Source of the DNA: Saprospira sp. CCB-QB6
Lineage (GTDB): Bacteria > Bacteroidota > Bacteroidia > Chitinophagales > Saprospiraceae
Assembly: GCF_028464065.1 (NCBI RefSeq)
Contig: NZ_CP116808.1
Span: forward strand, 3,439,501-3,503,500
Direction of reading: 5' to 3'
Length of the DNA stretch: 64,000 nucleotides
Shown: positions 35,601-44,347 of the stretch, piece by piece
Layout of the letters: each line of letters starts with the position of its first letter
Numbering within the stretch: position 1 is the first letter of the stretch
Made by a program: the position numbers and the translations under genes
Notes under the pieces: model-generated
The model's database searches: none
What the model was told of the DNA's origin: nothing
The model's input: the letters and a program-made list of their open reading frames with translations, nothing else

Positions 35601-38600
35601 TTGGCCAGGGCCCAAAAGGCGATACTCATAACCATTTTGGCCTAGTGTGCCTGTGCCAGCTACTGCTTGATAGATAATCTGGCCATCGCAGCTATTGGCA
35701 CAGCTAGCCGCACTTACTGTTTGTTGGGCAGCAAGGGCCAAAGGCGCGCTAATCTCTATGCTATCAACAGCAGTACAACCATTGGCATCACTAAAGCTGA
35801 CGCTATACCAACCCGCCGATAGGTTTTGAATCAGAGCTGTATTTTCCCCTGTAGACCAACTGATGAGATAAGGGCTAGTTCCGCCCTGCGCCTGAACGCT
35901 AAGCGCTCCATCACTAGCGCCTGCACAGCTAATAGTTGCCCCATGATAGTTGCTGTAAATACTAATAGTTGGTTGTATAGCCGAGGGTGCTACTAATTGT
36001 ATGCTTGTTGTGGCCTGACAGCCTCTAGCATCTGTGGCGGTCAGACTATAGTTCCCTGCTGCTAATTGCTGTAGATCCTCAGTAGTATCTCCTGTAGACC
36101 AAAGGAAGCTGTAGTTTGGCGTTCCCCCTTGGGCATCGGCATCAATCCAGCCATCTGTTCCTTGATAACAGCTCGGATTTTGACTATTTAATACATTGGC
36201 AATAACGGCATTGTTGGGTTCTTGTACGAAAGCCGAAGCGGCAATACTGCAGCCATACGCATCGGTAACTGTAAGCTGATAGGGACCCGCTGTTAGGTTA
36301 TTGATATTAGTTGTGGTTTGTCCATTGGACCAAAGGTAGCTGTAAGGCGCAATACCTCCACTGACTAGGGCTGAAATGCTTCCGTCTGCCCCAGCATTAC
36401 AGCGTACAGAGTCGGCATCTAGTTGTAGGGCCAAGGCTGTAGGCTCTGTAATTGTCCAGTTGCCCATCCAACTACAAGCATTAGCATCGGTAACAGTAAG
36501 TTGGTAAAGTCCAGCGGCTAGGCTGCTAATCGTGCTTGTTGTTTGTCCATTAGACCAAAGATAAGTATAGGGGGGAAGGCCGCCTTGCATAAAGACGCTC
36601 AATTCCCCATTCTGTTGGCCCGCACAAATGATGTTTTGCTGCTGTATACTATCTAATAGTAGGCTATCGGGGGCAATAAGCAGCACACAGCTACTGTCTT
36701 GGCAGCCATTGATGTCTGTTACGCTAAAACAGTAGTTGCCTGCTGCTAGACTGTTTTGTAGGGCTTGCTGACTACCATTGCTCCATTGGCCCTGAAGGCT
36801 TCCCCAGCCCCCACTATAGTTAGCTTCTAGCTGTCCATCTTCGGCAGTGGCGCAAGAGGTGGTATAGCCATTATAGAAGCTTAGGGTATCAATGGTCAAC
36901 TGTATAGCAGCAGGGGCTTGTAGACTAATGCTGCTACTATCTTGGCAGCCATTCTGGTCGCTAATCGTAATGGCGTAATTCCCAGCAGCCAATCCGTTGA
37001 TGCTGCTCGTGCTAGCTCCTGTACTCCAGCTGTAGCTATAGTTAGCCGTTCCGCCAGTTACTGTTGCACTAAGCGCAGCATCCGTGGCCCCAAAGCAAGA
37101 GATTGGACTACCATTGTAGTCTTGATCTATCGTAATGTTTGCTATTAAGGGGTTAGGCTCTTGAATACTTACCAAGATGGTGTCCATACAGCCTACATCA
37201 TCAATAACTTGGACTAAATAGTTGCCCGCTGCTAAGGCTGAGAACTGTCCCGTTTGGTTGGTATCTCCAGCCATGATATAGTTGTAGGGAGCCTGTCCGC
37301 CTGCGGCGGTTAAGCTAAAGGCGCCAGAGCTATCGCCAGCGCAATTGAGGTCCTGACTAGCCAGTAAACTGATTTGGATAGGACTAGGCGGCACAGGAAT
37401 ATTCAATTGTAGGGTGTCATAACAACCATTGCGGTCGCTAATGGTCACACTATAATTGCCCGCACAAAGATTAGTGACCAAGGAGGTACTATCTCCATGA
37501 GACCATTCATAATAGTAGTCTGTTGAAATGCTTCCGCCAATTGCCGTTATAGCCGCAGAACCATCACAAAGACCTGGACATTGGGGCAGGCTTCCATTGA
37601 CTAAAGTTGCCTGCACTGGGCTTGGACTGCCAATTTGGACCGTCATGCTATCCTGACATCCATTGTTGCTACTAACGGTAACGCTATAAGTTCCTGCACA
37701 AAGGCCTGTGGCCGTGGCTGTAGTTTGATTGCCTGCGGCCGCATCCCATAAATAGTTGTAGTTAATGGCCAAACCTGAAAGGGGTAAAACTGTAGCAGAA
37801 CCATCACAGCTGCCCAAACAGCTCTCATCTCTTTGAGAGGCAAGCTGCAACCCCAAAGCGTTGGTGCTATCGACAAAAACACTATCAATAGCAGAGCAAC
37901 CCCCAGGTCCAGAAGAGGTGACTGTAACGGTATACCAGCCCGGACTAAGGTTCGTGATGACAGAGTCTACGGCACCATTCGACCATTGGAAACTAAAAGG
38001 AGGTGTTCCCCCTACAGTCGTTGCTGTGGCCGTACCATTATTGCTGCCACAACCCGAAGGAGTAGAGGTCGGCATAGGCACTGGGCTAGTCGTCGTCTGT
38101 ATCATGAATGTCCCATTGTTGCTTCCTCCAAGGAAGTTAAACCCACCATCAATCTGGACAATATAAGGGGTGTTGGGTTGCAGGTTGGTATAAGTGAATG
38201 ACCAGTTTATCGGCTGGGTCATACAGCTATTAAAGCTTTGGCAATCAACCAGCACATCAGGGTTATTATCGCAAGGGCTGCTATCTTGGAAGAAAGAGAT
38301 ATTAAAACCATCGCCGGGCACGGTGCCCCCAATACAGTTTCCACTAGAGGTGGCATTGATAATACTTAAAGTTACGGCACTACCATTACAGTCAGAGACA
38401 AAGTAGTAGTAAAGAGAATGCTCAGGGTCATCTCCCTCTCCACATTCAAAATAACCTGGGGCGCCAGCTGCAACTCCTTCTCCAGTAGCCGAGGCCGTGT
38501 TGAAGCAGTAAGGAACATTCGGTTGAATGGGGTAGGCAATGGCATTGAGGCAGTTGTCGGCCCCACAACCTTCCGATACGCAGAGTTCAAAGTTCTCATT

Positions 38601-41600
38601 ATCATCATCTCCACCATCGTTGAAGACTTGGAGGAGGATTTGGCTGCCAGGAGGAGCGGCAATCTCAAAGCCGACATCGCCACTAAGGCCGCCTGTACCA
38701 CAAGCTAGCTGTTGGAGGTTGCCGCATCCACCGCTATAAGCCACAACTACTAGGTCGGAGAAGTCGCCAATAGGAGAGGAGGAGCTAATCCCATCATCAT
38801 TACCCTCTACAAGAGCTACACCACTACTGGGCATGGTAAAGCTATACCAAGTTTCTCCACAATTTTGTCCACAACTACTGGCTTGGCTAGCGGTAGGCAC
38901 GCCATAATTGTAGCTGTTCCAGCTGCCACTGCCATTGGTACAAGATTCTGATTGAACGGGAATGCTGATGGCATTTTGGCAGTAGTTATTGACGGGCTCA
39001 GGGTCATTGGGTTGCCCTGTACCAAAGAGCGGCTCCATATCCCGAACTCGGATGGTGAATTCCCCTTCTCGATTTAGGCCCTCTCCATCGACTTGGATGA
39101 AGTAAATGTTGCCGGGCGTCAAACAAGTTGCTTCGACATTCTCGGTAATGATTGCCGTGGGGAAGTTCGAGCCATCACTTAGGCTGAGTTGGCCCGTACA
39201 ACTATTTGTTGAGGAGCCGAAGATGTAGACTTCTGGGTCTATCCCAAAGATAGGATCATTGCTTTCCACTTCGATCTCTACACGGCCTGAAGGCGGAGCC
39301 GTAAACTGGTACCAAACGCTATGTTCGGCATAGCCGCCCAAACCTGGCTCTCCTAATTCTACATTAGCACATTCATTGGTCTCATTGCCTAGGCTAGCAA
39401 AGCTGCCTGTGGGCAGTCCAAAGTCGTAGGCATCACAAATGTTGTTATTATAAGGGAAGCTGGTGCTTCCTCCATCATCTTCGATCTCAATCGTGAAGTA
39501 ACCTTCTTCTACCCCAAAGTAATCTTCTTGTCCATCTACTTGTAGATAGTAGGTTGCCCCTGGAACCAAGCAAGTAATGCTCATTGATTCATCGTTCAGT
39601 AGGGGGTCGTAATCACTACCCATTTCTAGCCAAGGGCCTGCACAAGTGCCGCCGGGACTGTACCAAAGGGCAAGCTGCAAGTTGGGGTTGTCGCCCAAAC
39701 TTGCGGGGTCTGATTCTAAGCTGATACTGATATTTCCAGAAGTAGGGGCCTCAAAACTAAACCAGACGGTCTCATCCACCGCAAAGGCCGAGGGATTAGG
39801 TTCGTTGGGCTCTACCGTAGCACAGTAGTTATTGTAACTGACGTTATTGTTGATGCTGCCTCCATTGGGAACGGCTCCTAAGGGCGTGGCATTACAAATG
39901 TTGTCGTTGGCAGGGAAAGCGCCAGCCCCATCATCTTCAATCTCAATCGTAAAGTAACCCTCTACATCAATGAGGGAACCATCTACTTGGACCCAGTAGG
40001 TCTCTCCTGGAACCAAACAGGTTAAATTGACCTCCGCATCAAAGCTTAGGGTGGGATTGTCTACTCCTTCTTCCAAAAGTTGGAGGTTGCCCGTACAGCT
40101 TCCATTAGAAGAGCGGTAAACGGCCAACTGTAGGTCTACGCCATTGCCTTGGTTATTGGGATCAGACTCTACACGAATGCTAACCTCTGAAGAAGTGCTG
40201 GCCCCAGCATGTGCAGGTGCCTGAAAGCTAAACCAAACGGTCTGTTCTATATTAAAGGGAGCGGGTTCTCCCGATTCCGTATCTGCACAAAAATTAGAAT
40301 AGTTGATGTTGTTATTGATTCGGCCTCCAATAGGTACAGCGCCCAAGGCTTCTGCATTACAAAGGAGGTCATTAGTGGGAATTGGCACAGAGGGGGCCTG
40401 ACTGATGGTCAAATCAAAGTAGCCCTGCACATCTAAGAAGGAGCCATCCACCATGATGAAATAGGTCTTGCCCGCATCTAGACATTGTACGTCCATATCT
40501 TCATCAAAGAAGCCTGGATCATAATCACTTTCTACTTCTGTGAGGGTACCTGTACAACTGTTATTAGAAGATTCAAAAACAGCCAATTGAATATCTATGG
40601 CGTCTTGAGAACTAAAGGGCGTAAAGGTAGTGGCCGAAATGTCTACGGCATAAGGTCCCCCTGTGGCAGGGGTAGTAAAGCTGTACCATACGGTCTGGTC
40701 CGCATCAAAATCATCTGGATTCGGATCGCCAATGGCATCGGCACAGAGGTTATGCTGATTACTGATGCTTTGGGGGCCATTAGTAAAGGGATCTCCCAAA
40801 GGAATCGCATTGCAGATAAGATTATTAGGGGCTACGGGGATAGGCGGAATCTCGCGGATTGTAATATCAAAATATCCTTCTTCGGGGTCCAAAATAGCGA
40901 GGTCTGCACCATTCACTTGTACATAGTAGACATCCCCTGGGTTCAAACAATAGACCTCTAGGTCCAAATCAAAGACGACCAGGTCATCTCCGCTGTTCAT
41001 TTCTCGCCAACTGCCCGTACAGCTAGCCGCTTCCCAAACAGCTACTTGTAAATCAATGGGATCCACTCCATTAAGTGGATCATCAGAGCTAAGCTCGATC
41101 TCTACATTACCGCTAGCGGGGGCCGTAAAGGTATACCAAACTGTTTGGTTAGGGTTAAAGGCGCCCGGATTGGGCTCTCCAGCTCCTGTTGCACAGAAGT
41201 TGTTCTGACTTCCATGTTGTGGACCTGGACTGCTTCCTATCTGCCCTCCTGTTGGGTCGCCCAAATAGATGGCATTACAAGGATCATCATTTGTTGCGGG
41301 GGGATCGCGAGGGTCTCCATAGATTTCCAGATCAAAGATACCCTCTTGGAGGTCGGGGTCAAAAAGAGCGCCCTCTCCATCTACCATAAGGAAATAGGTT
41401 CGCCCTGGAGTAAGGCATTCTACCTCCATGTTTTCATCCCAGACGACTCCAATTCCATCATGTTCGCTTTGCACTTCTGTCAAGGGATCGGTACAAGTTT
41501 GGTTAGCGGCATCAAAAACAGCCAATTGTAGATCAATTTGGTCCGAGCCGAATAGACTTTGGTTCTCTGCTCGAATTTCTACCTTACCTGAGGGGGGCGC

Positions 41601-43160
41601 AACAAAGGTATACCAAACGCCACGATCATTCCCCCAGTTGTTGGGGATGGGCTCAAAGAGATTGTCTGCACAATAGTTATTCTGATCGGTTAGTCCTACG
41701 GTACCGCCAGCAGCAGGGGCCCCTAGGGCAATTGCATTACAAATCTGGTCATTGGGAGCGGGGGGGATTCCTCCGTCTCGCACTTCCAGATCAAAGATAC
41801 CATCTACATTAAGGGTAGAGCCATCTACCATAATATAATAGATGCGGCCTGCTTCCAAGCAGCGCACATCTAGTTCTTCTCCAAAGCCAGTTGGATCATA
41901 GTCGCTATCTACTTCGCTGAGGGTTCCTGTACAGCTATTGTTCGAGCTGCTATAAAGGGCCAACTGAAGGTCTACGGCATCTGTCCCGAAGGGGGCCGGT
42001 TGGTCACTATTGGCCTCAATGATGACATGCCCAGAAGGAGGGGCCTCAAAGGAGAACCATACGCCCTGCTCATTGCTCCAATTGCCAGGAACAGGCTCAT
42101 TGGCATTGCTCGCACAAAGGTTAGATTGGCTGAGGGCGATAGTCTGAACTTGCCCCCCTGCTGGAACGGCACCCAGATGGGTAGCTGCACAGATACTATC
42201 GGCTGATTGCTGCACCCCAAGGTCAAAAATTTCTAAGCCGAAGTAACCTTGGCCGTCATCTGTGAAGGGGATGCCGCTATCTTCCCCATCTACTAAGAGA
42301 AAGTAGGTGGTATTAGGCTGCAAGCATTCTACACTCATTTCTTCATCGTAGAGGGCGCCTGCGCCCTGATAATCTTCGGCCACTAGGCTAAGGGCGCCAT
42401 TACAAGTTCCTGTAGAACTTTCATAAAGGGCCAATTGTAGATCAATCCCATCCCCTAAGTTTTGGGGATCAGAGATAGCCTCAAAGCGGAGGCTAGCGCT
42501 GGGGTTGGGGCCTGTGGTAAACTGAAACCAAACGCCTTGTTCATTGGCATTGCCCCAGGGGCTAGGTTCTAAGGTATTAGTTGCACAGAAGTTCCCATAG
42601 TTGCTTAGGCTGTTGTCGCCAATAGAACTGTTGCTATTTAGGGTGCCTAGGTTGATGGCATTACAAATCTGATCATAGGCTTGGCCTGCATTGACAAAGC
42701 TTCCTGTTGCCCGAACGGTAAAATCTACCTGTCCCCAGCTGCTGTTCCCACAACAGTTGGGAATGCTTAGGGTATAATTGACAGAGGTCCCTGCAGCGGG
42801 AGTTGCAAAGTTCTGACAAATCTGGGCCAAACAAGTTTGGTCTACCACACAGGCGGCTCCATCATCCTCAAAGGCTCTAAAGCAGAGCTGAATAGTAGCG
42901 GGATAATCTGTTGCACAGATAAAGTCCTCATCGTATTGCCTATTGGGGGCATCGGTAAAGCAGGCCCCCGATTGGGGGTAGGTGGTCCAGCCTTGGCTTT
43001 CTATATTGACCCGCCATTGGGGATCGGGACTTCCGCCAAAGATGCCGTCTGTACAACTGGTTCCCGCTGTTCCCGAGTTGATGATGACCTCTAGACGAAC
43101 TTGGGCCTGCAGGCTCCAAGTACAGAGAAATAGGAGGCCGATTAGGTAGATATGTCGCAT
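32643..43160 (-). CDS. Giant T9SS-exported SprB-repeat surface protein (about 3505 residues)
   Basis: ATG 43160 opens a Sec signal peptide (MRHIYLIGLLFLCTWSLQAQ). Residues of about 20-160 form a first cysteine-rich module. About 160-1690 hold roughly ten units of 120-150 residues, each starting CNAI..LG and containing VWY-F-AP-SG, DLQLAVY and CL-PG-TYY-MVDG, a layout like pre-peptidase C-terminal domains. About 1690-3340 hold some 21 SprB-type repeats of about 75 residues (C-G..DG...GGTAPY-YLWS-GQTT....LAAGNY-LTVTDANGC). The last 95 residues (APNAFTPNSDGANDRF ... VYAWYAELEF) are a type B T9SS sorting domain. SprB-like proteins act as mobile surface adhesins in gliding. No sprF/porP gene is adjacent. 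Its neighbours are only repeats. Confidence 0.93.
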   Translation of the reverse strand: MRHIYLIGLLFLCTWSLQAQVRLEVIINSGTAGTSCTDGIFGGSPDPQWRVNIESQGWTTYPQSGACFTDAPNRQYDEDFICATDYPATIQLCFRAFEDDGAACVVDQTCLAQICQNFATPAAGTSVNYTLSIPNCCGNSSWGQVDFTVRATGSFVNAGQAYDQICNAINLGTLNSNSSIGDNSLSNYGNFCATNTLEPSPWGNANEQGVWFQFTTGPNPSASLRFEAISDPQNLGDGIDLQLALYESSTGTCNGALSLVAEDYQGAGALYDEEMSVECLQPNTTYFLLVDGEDSGIPFTDDGQGYFGLEIFDLGVQQSADSICAATHLGAVPAGGQVQTIALSQSNLCASNANEPVPGNWSNEQGVWFSFEAPPSGHVIIEANSDQPAPFGTDAVDLQLALYSSSNNSCTGTLSEVDSDYDPTGFGEELDVRCLEAGRIYYIMVDGSTLNVDGIFDLEVRDGGIPPAPNDQICNAIALGAPAAGGTVGLTDQNNYCADNLFEPIPNNWGNDRGVWYTFVAPPSGKVEIRAENQSLFGSDQIDLQLAVFDAANQTCTDPLTEVQSEHDGIGVVWDENMEVECLTPGRTYFLMVDGEGALFDPDLQEGIFDLEIYGDPRDPPATNDDPCNAIYLGDPTGGQIGSSPGPQHGSQNNFCATGAGEPNPGAFNPNQTVWYTFTAPASGNVEIELSSDDPLNGVDPIDLQVAVWEAASCTGSWREMNSGDDLVVFDLDLEVYCLNPGDVYYVQVNGADLAILDPEEGYFDITIREIPPIPVAPNNLICNAIPLGDPFTNGPQSISNQHNLCADAIGDPNPDDFDADQTVWYSFTTPATGGPYAVDISATTFTPFSSQDAIDIQLAVFESSNNSCTGTLTEVESDYDPGFFDEDMDVQCLDAGKTYFIMVDGSFLDVQGYFDLTISQAPSVPIPTNDLLCNAEALGAVPIGGRINNNINYSNFCADTESGEPAPFNIEQTVWFSFQAPAHAGASTSSEVSIRVESDPNNQGNGVDLQLAVYRSSNGSCTGNLQLLEEGVDNPTLSFDAEVNLTCLVPGETYWVQVDGSLIDVEGYFTIEIEDDGAGAFPANDNICNATPLGAVPNGGSINNNVSYNNYCATVEPNEPNPSAFAVDETVWFSFEAPTSGNISISLESDPASLGDNPNLQLALWYSPGGTCAGPWLEMGSDYDPLLNDESMSITCLVPGATYYLQVDGQEDYFGVEEGYFTIEIEDDGGSTSFPYNNNICDAYDFGLPTGSFASLGNETNECANVELGEPGLGGYAEHSVWYQFTAPPSGRVEIEVESNDPIFGIDPEVYIFGSSTNSCTGQLSLSDGSNFPTAIITENVEATCLTPGNIYFIQVDGEGLNREGEFTIRVRDMEPLFGTGQPNDPEPVNNYCQNAISIPVQSESCTNGSGSWNSYNYGVPTASQASSCGQNCGETWYSFTMPSSGVALVEGNDDGISSSSPIGDFSDLVVVAYSGGCGNLQQLACGTGGLSGDVGFEIAAPPGSQILLQVFNDGGDDDNENFELCVSEGCGADNCLNAIAYPIQPNVPYCFNTASATGEGVAAGAPGYFECGEGDDPEHSLYYYFVSDCNGSAVTLSIINATSSGNCIGGTVPGDGFNISFFQDSSPCDNNPDVLVDCQSFNSCMTQPINWSFTYTNLQPNTPYIVQIDGGFNFLGGSNNGTFMIQTTTSPVPMPTSTPSGCGSNNGTATATTVGGTPPFSFQWSNGAVDSVITNLSPGWYTVTVTSSGPGGCSAIDSVFVDSTNALGLQLASQRDESCLGSCDGSATVLPLSGLAINYNYLWDAAAGNQTTATATGLCAGTYSVTVSSNNGCQDSMTVQIGSPSPVQATLVNGSLPQCPGLCDGSAAITAIGGSISTDYYYEWSHGDSTSLVTNLCAGNYSVTISDRNGCYDTLQLNIPVPPSPIQISLLASQDLNCAGDSSGAFSLTAAGGQAPYNYIMAGDTNQTGQFSALAAGNYLVQVIDDVGCMDTILVSIQEPNPLIANITIDQDYNGSPISCFGATDAALSATVTGGTANYSYSWSTGASTSSINGLAAGNYAITISDQNGCQDSSSISLQAPAAIQLTIDTLSFYNGYTTSCATAEDGQLEANYSGGWGSLQGQWSNGSQQALQNSLAAGNYCFSVTDINGCQDSSCVLLIAPDSLLLDSIQQQNIICAGQQNGELSVFMQGGLPPYTYLWSNGQTTSTISSLAAGLYQLTVTDANACSWMGNWTITEPTALALQLDADSVRCNAGADGSISALVSGGIAPYSYLWSNGQTTTNINNLTAGPYQLTVTDAYGCSIAASAFVQEPNNAVIANVLNSQNPSCYQGTDGWIDADAQGGTPNYSFLWSTGDTTEDLQQLAAGNYSLTATDARGCQATTSIQLVAPSAIQPTISIYSNYHGATISCAGASDGALSVQAQGGTSPYLISWSTGENTALIQNLSAGWYSVSFSDANGCTAVDSIEISAPLALAAQQTVSAASCANSCDGQIIYQAVAGTGTLGQNGYEYRLLGPGQNGQVFGPNNNWSNLCAGWYIVQLRDGNGCQIQDSIEITSPAPLQLQLSPNDPSCFNGNDGSLVALATGGTAPYAYLWSDGQTTATATNLSAGSYSLSLTDANGCSLVKTTSLHSPSPLAISFQVDSASCAGSSDGAILAQASGGTAPYNYLWSNGQSGQQARGLTAGNYQLTISDAQGCQFTASVLVEEPSSLQIQLQTTAPNCQGQNSGTATVVATGGTAPYTYLWSDGQTTATATNLAAGSYQLIVTDAKGCQQNANIQLSQPMGLGLAINQIQAPSCHNAADGELEAVVVGGTSPYQYSWSNGSSSANASNLSAGWHSLTVSDAGGCQLVDSFELLAPAALQLSLSSQAAGCLQGVDGEATASVQGGTLPYSFLWSNGAQTQQVTGLAAGNYQLTVTDANGCSIQGQVVVDEPASGLMGYINVQDALCQNGASGQLTAIISGGTPLANGDYNYSWSNGGNSAILSNLTAGNYSLTATDANGCALNLSAQVGAPAGIQLTLVSSQDPRCEGEQNGQAQVQASGGTSPLSYQWSDGQTAPTAQNLGAGSYSLTVTDRHGCTADLSLQITDPAPLQLNMQLNMPACAGGDDGSISYQSSSVPVNAFLWSTGQVGEPLTGLAAGLYNLTVVDQNGCSSDFQYVLGGPPALGLTLKPQSNIRCTGDQTASVEALAHSGTAPYSYLWSHGDTQSLAQGLGAAWYAVTATDANGCQQTDSIQFVDPAPLELSAEIDSVRCLGESNGSILILAQGGSTALGGYSYSLDSINWQASPYFPALAAADYALYVRDNNDCVADTLVSVEAGLPFFLQQFGPADTTLAYGDSLLLYALLNDSSGVSFSWSESLNNQLLTDSSYQLWVRPFDRAIYEFVAQNERGCRLDSSITVFIDKERIAAAPNAFTPNSDGANDRFFIQGDDRLQLVKLFRVYDRWGELVFEGQNLAPNDPQGGWDGSFKGRPMNSGVYAWYAELEFIDGHTLVLKGSIQLLR

Positions 43161-43270
43161 ATAGCTGTTTTTTGTCAAACAAAATGGAGGGCTAAAAATA
43201 AGAAATCATTAGCAGTTCTTCACTAAACGTTTGTCTACAGCCTGCTTGTTGTCAAGGGGACTGATTTTTT

Positions 43271-43465
43271 GGGGCTGCCCCTGCGCTGCCTCCCTTCGGT
43301 CGGCCAAGCCGCCCTAGCGGGCGGCTCGACGCTTCGGGTCGGGCTATTTCGCAGCTCGCAGGTCTGCTCGGCCCTGCGCGGGCTTTGCCCGCTGGGTCTG
43401 CCGCCTTTGGCGGCCCTGCTCCATATCCCTCAGCCTGCGGCTCGCTGCGCTCGCCTGTACGCTCT
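43271..43465 (+). repeat. Family A repeat, copy 15 (long, with extra hairpins)
   Basis: Compared with other copies it has an added block after the head (GGTCGGCCAAGCCGCCCTAGCGGGCGGCTCGACG-like, several small hairpins) and a longer tail. It lies 110 bases upstream of the giant gene. Confidence 0.75.
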
Positions 43466-43507
43466 AAAAGCGGTATTCGTCGCTTCGCTCCTCATTCGCC
43501 CATAAAT

Positions 43508-43567
43508 CCCCGCCCACCCACCCCTCCTCAGGATTCCTTAAGGAATCCTTCGGGGGCTTGGGCGGGG
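43508..43567. repeat. 60-bp imperfect inverted repeat
   Basis: The left arm CCCCGCCCA...AGGATTCCTT and right arm AAGGAATCCT...TTGGGCGGGG close on a perfect GATTCCTTAAGGAATC centre. A short T-rich stretch follows on the plus strand. It may be a terminator or a replication/recombination structure. No gene is nearby on that strand. Confidence 0.6.
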
Positions 43568-43674
43568 ATCTTCTTTTTGTTGGTCCTCAATCTCCGCTCT
43601 TTGGTCCTAATTGGCGAAAGTTCCGCCCCTTAAAGCTGGTCCTAGGCCCTAGTTTGGATCTTTTTAGGGGGGCA

Positions 43675-44017
43675 GTGGCCGCCAGAGCGTGAAAACGGAG
43701 AGTGGATTTAGGTCTGTGGCCGCCACAGAGGTAAAACGGAGAGCGGATTTGGGTCTGTGGCCGCCACAGAGGTAAAACGGAGAGCGGATTTGAGTCTGTG
43801 GCCGCCACAGAGGTAAAACGGAGAGCGGATTTGAGTCTGTGGCCGCCACAGAGGTAAAACGGAGAGTGGATTTAGGTCTGTGGTAGCCACAGAGGTAAAA
43901 CGGAGAGCGGATTTAGGGCTGTGGCTGCCACAGCGTAGAAACGGAGAGCGGATTTAGGGCTGTGGTAGCCACAGAGGTAAAACGGAGAGTGGATTTGAGT
44001 CTGTGGCAGCCACAGCT
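43675..44017. repeat. 41-bp tandem repeat array with a hairpin in each unit
   Basis: Eight full units plus a part unit start at 43675, 43716, 43757, 43798, 43839, 43880, 43921, 43962 and 44003, exactly 41 bases apart. Each holds CTGTGG-NNN-CCACAG (stem with a three-base centre) followed by GGTAAAACGGAGAGYGGATTT. The centre varies (CCG, TAG, CTG, CAG) while the stem stays. Since 41 is not a multiple of three, the long open frames across it cycle and are not credible genes. It is not CRISPR, as there are no unique spacers. Confidence 0.9.
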
Positions 44018-44107
44018 TCAAGCCGTCTAAAGAGTAGGCAATAAAAAGGGGGAATACAGGGCCATCGTTTTGAGGGGGAGGGGAAAAAGGAGAGGAGAAG
44101 GCATAAA

Positions 44108-44139
44108 AAAAGGCCCAAGACAACTGTCTTGGACCTTTT
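44108..44139 (+). terminator. Terminator-like hairpin after the tandem array
   Basis: The arms AGGCCCAAGACA / TGTCTTGGACCT pair with one G-T wobble and are followed by TTTTAA. No protein gene ends here on the plus strand. If functional, it would end a transcript of the tandem array. Confidence 0.5.
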
Positions 44140-44208
44140 AACTTCTATTAGAGCTATAGATTTGGCCAAAAGGCCAGCAAAGTAGTTAGGGCGAGCTCTT
44201 GCTGTGGC

Positions 44209-44324
44209 GCTCGGCCTAGCGATCTGCAGCAGTGGCCGTCAGGCCAGACCGAGGCGCGAAGCGCCGAAGGGCCGAGCGAAGAGCGAGCTGCGGAAGGTAG
44301 CGCCCGCCGAAGGCGGGAGGCCCC
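44209..44324 (-). repeat. Family A repeat, copy 16 (inverted)
   Basis: It is of the CGCTACG sub-type. The head lies 23 bases beyond the mscS stop codon. Confidence 0.8.
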
Positions 44325-44347
44325 AAAATACCCTAATCTAACTGCTT

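Noticed and set aside
33000-43000. Plus-strand reading frames opposite the giant gene
   Set aside because: They are antisense shadows of a repetitive coding region, with no signal peptides, domains or supported starts.
43675-44017. CRISPR array
   Set aside because: The units are tandem and nearly identical throughout. There are no unique spacers, and no cas genes are present.
43587-44169. Several overlapping minus-strand reading frames across the 41-bp array
   Set aside because: They arise because a 41-bp repeat without stops is open in all three frames. The products are the same peptide pieces rotated by frame.
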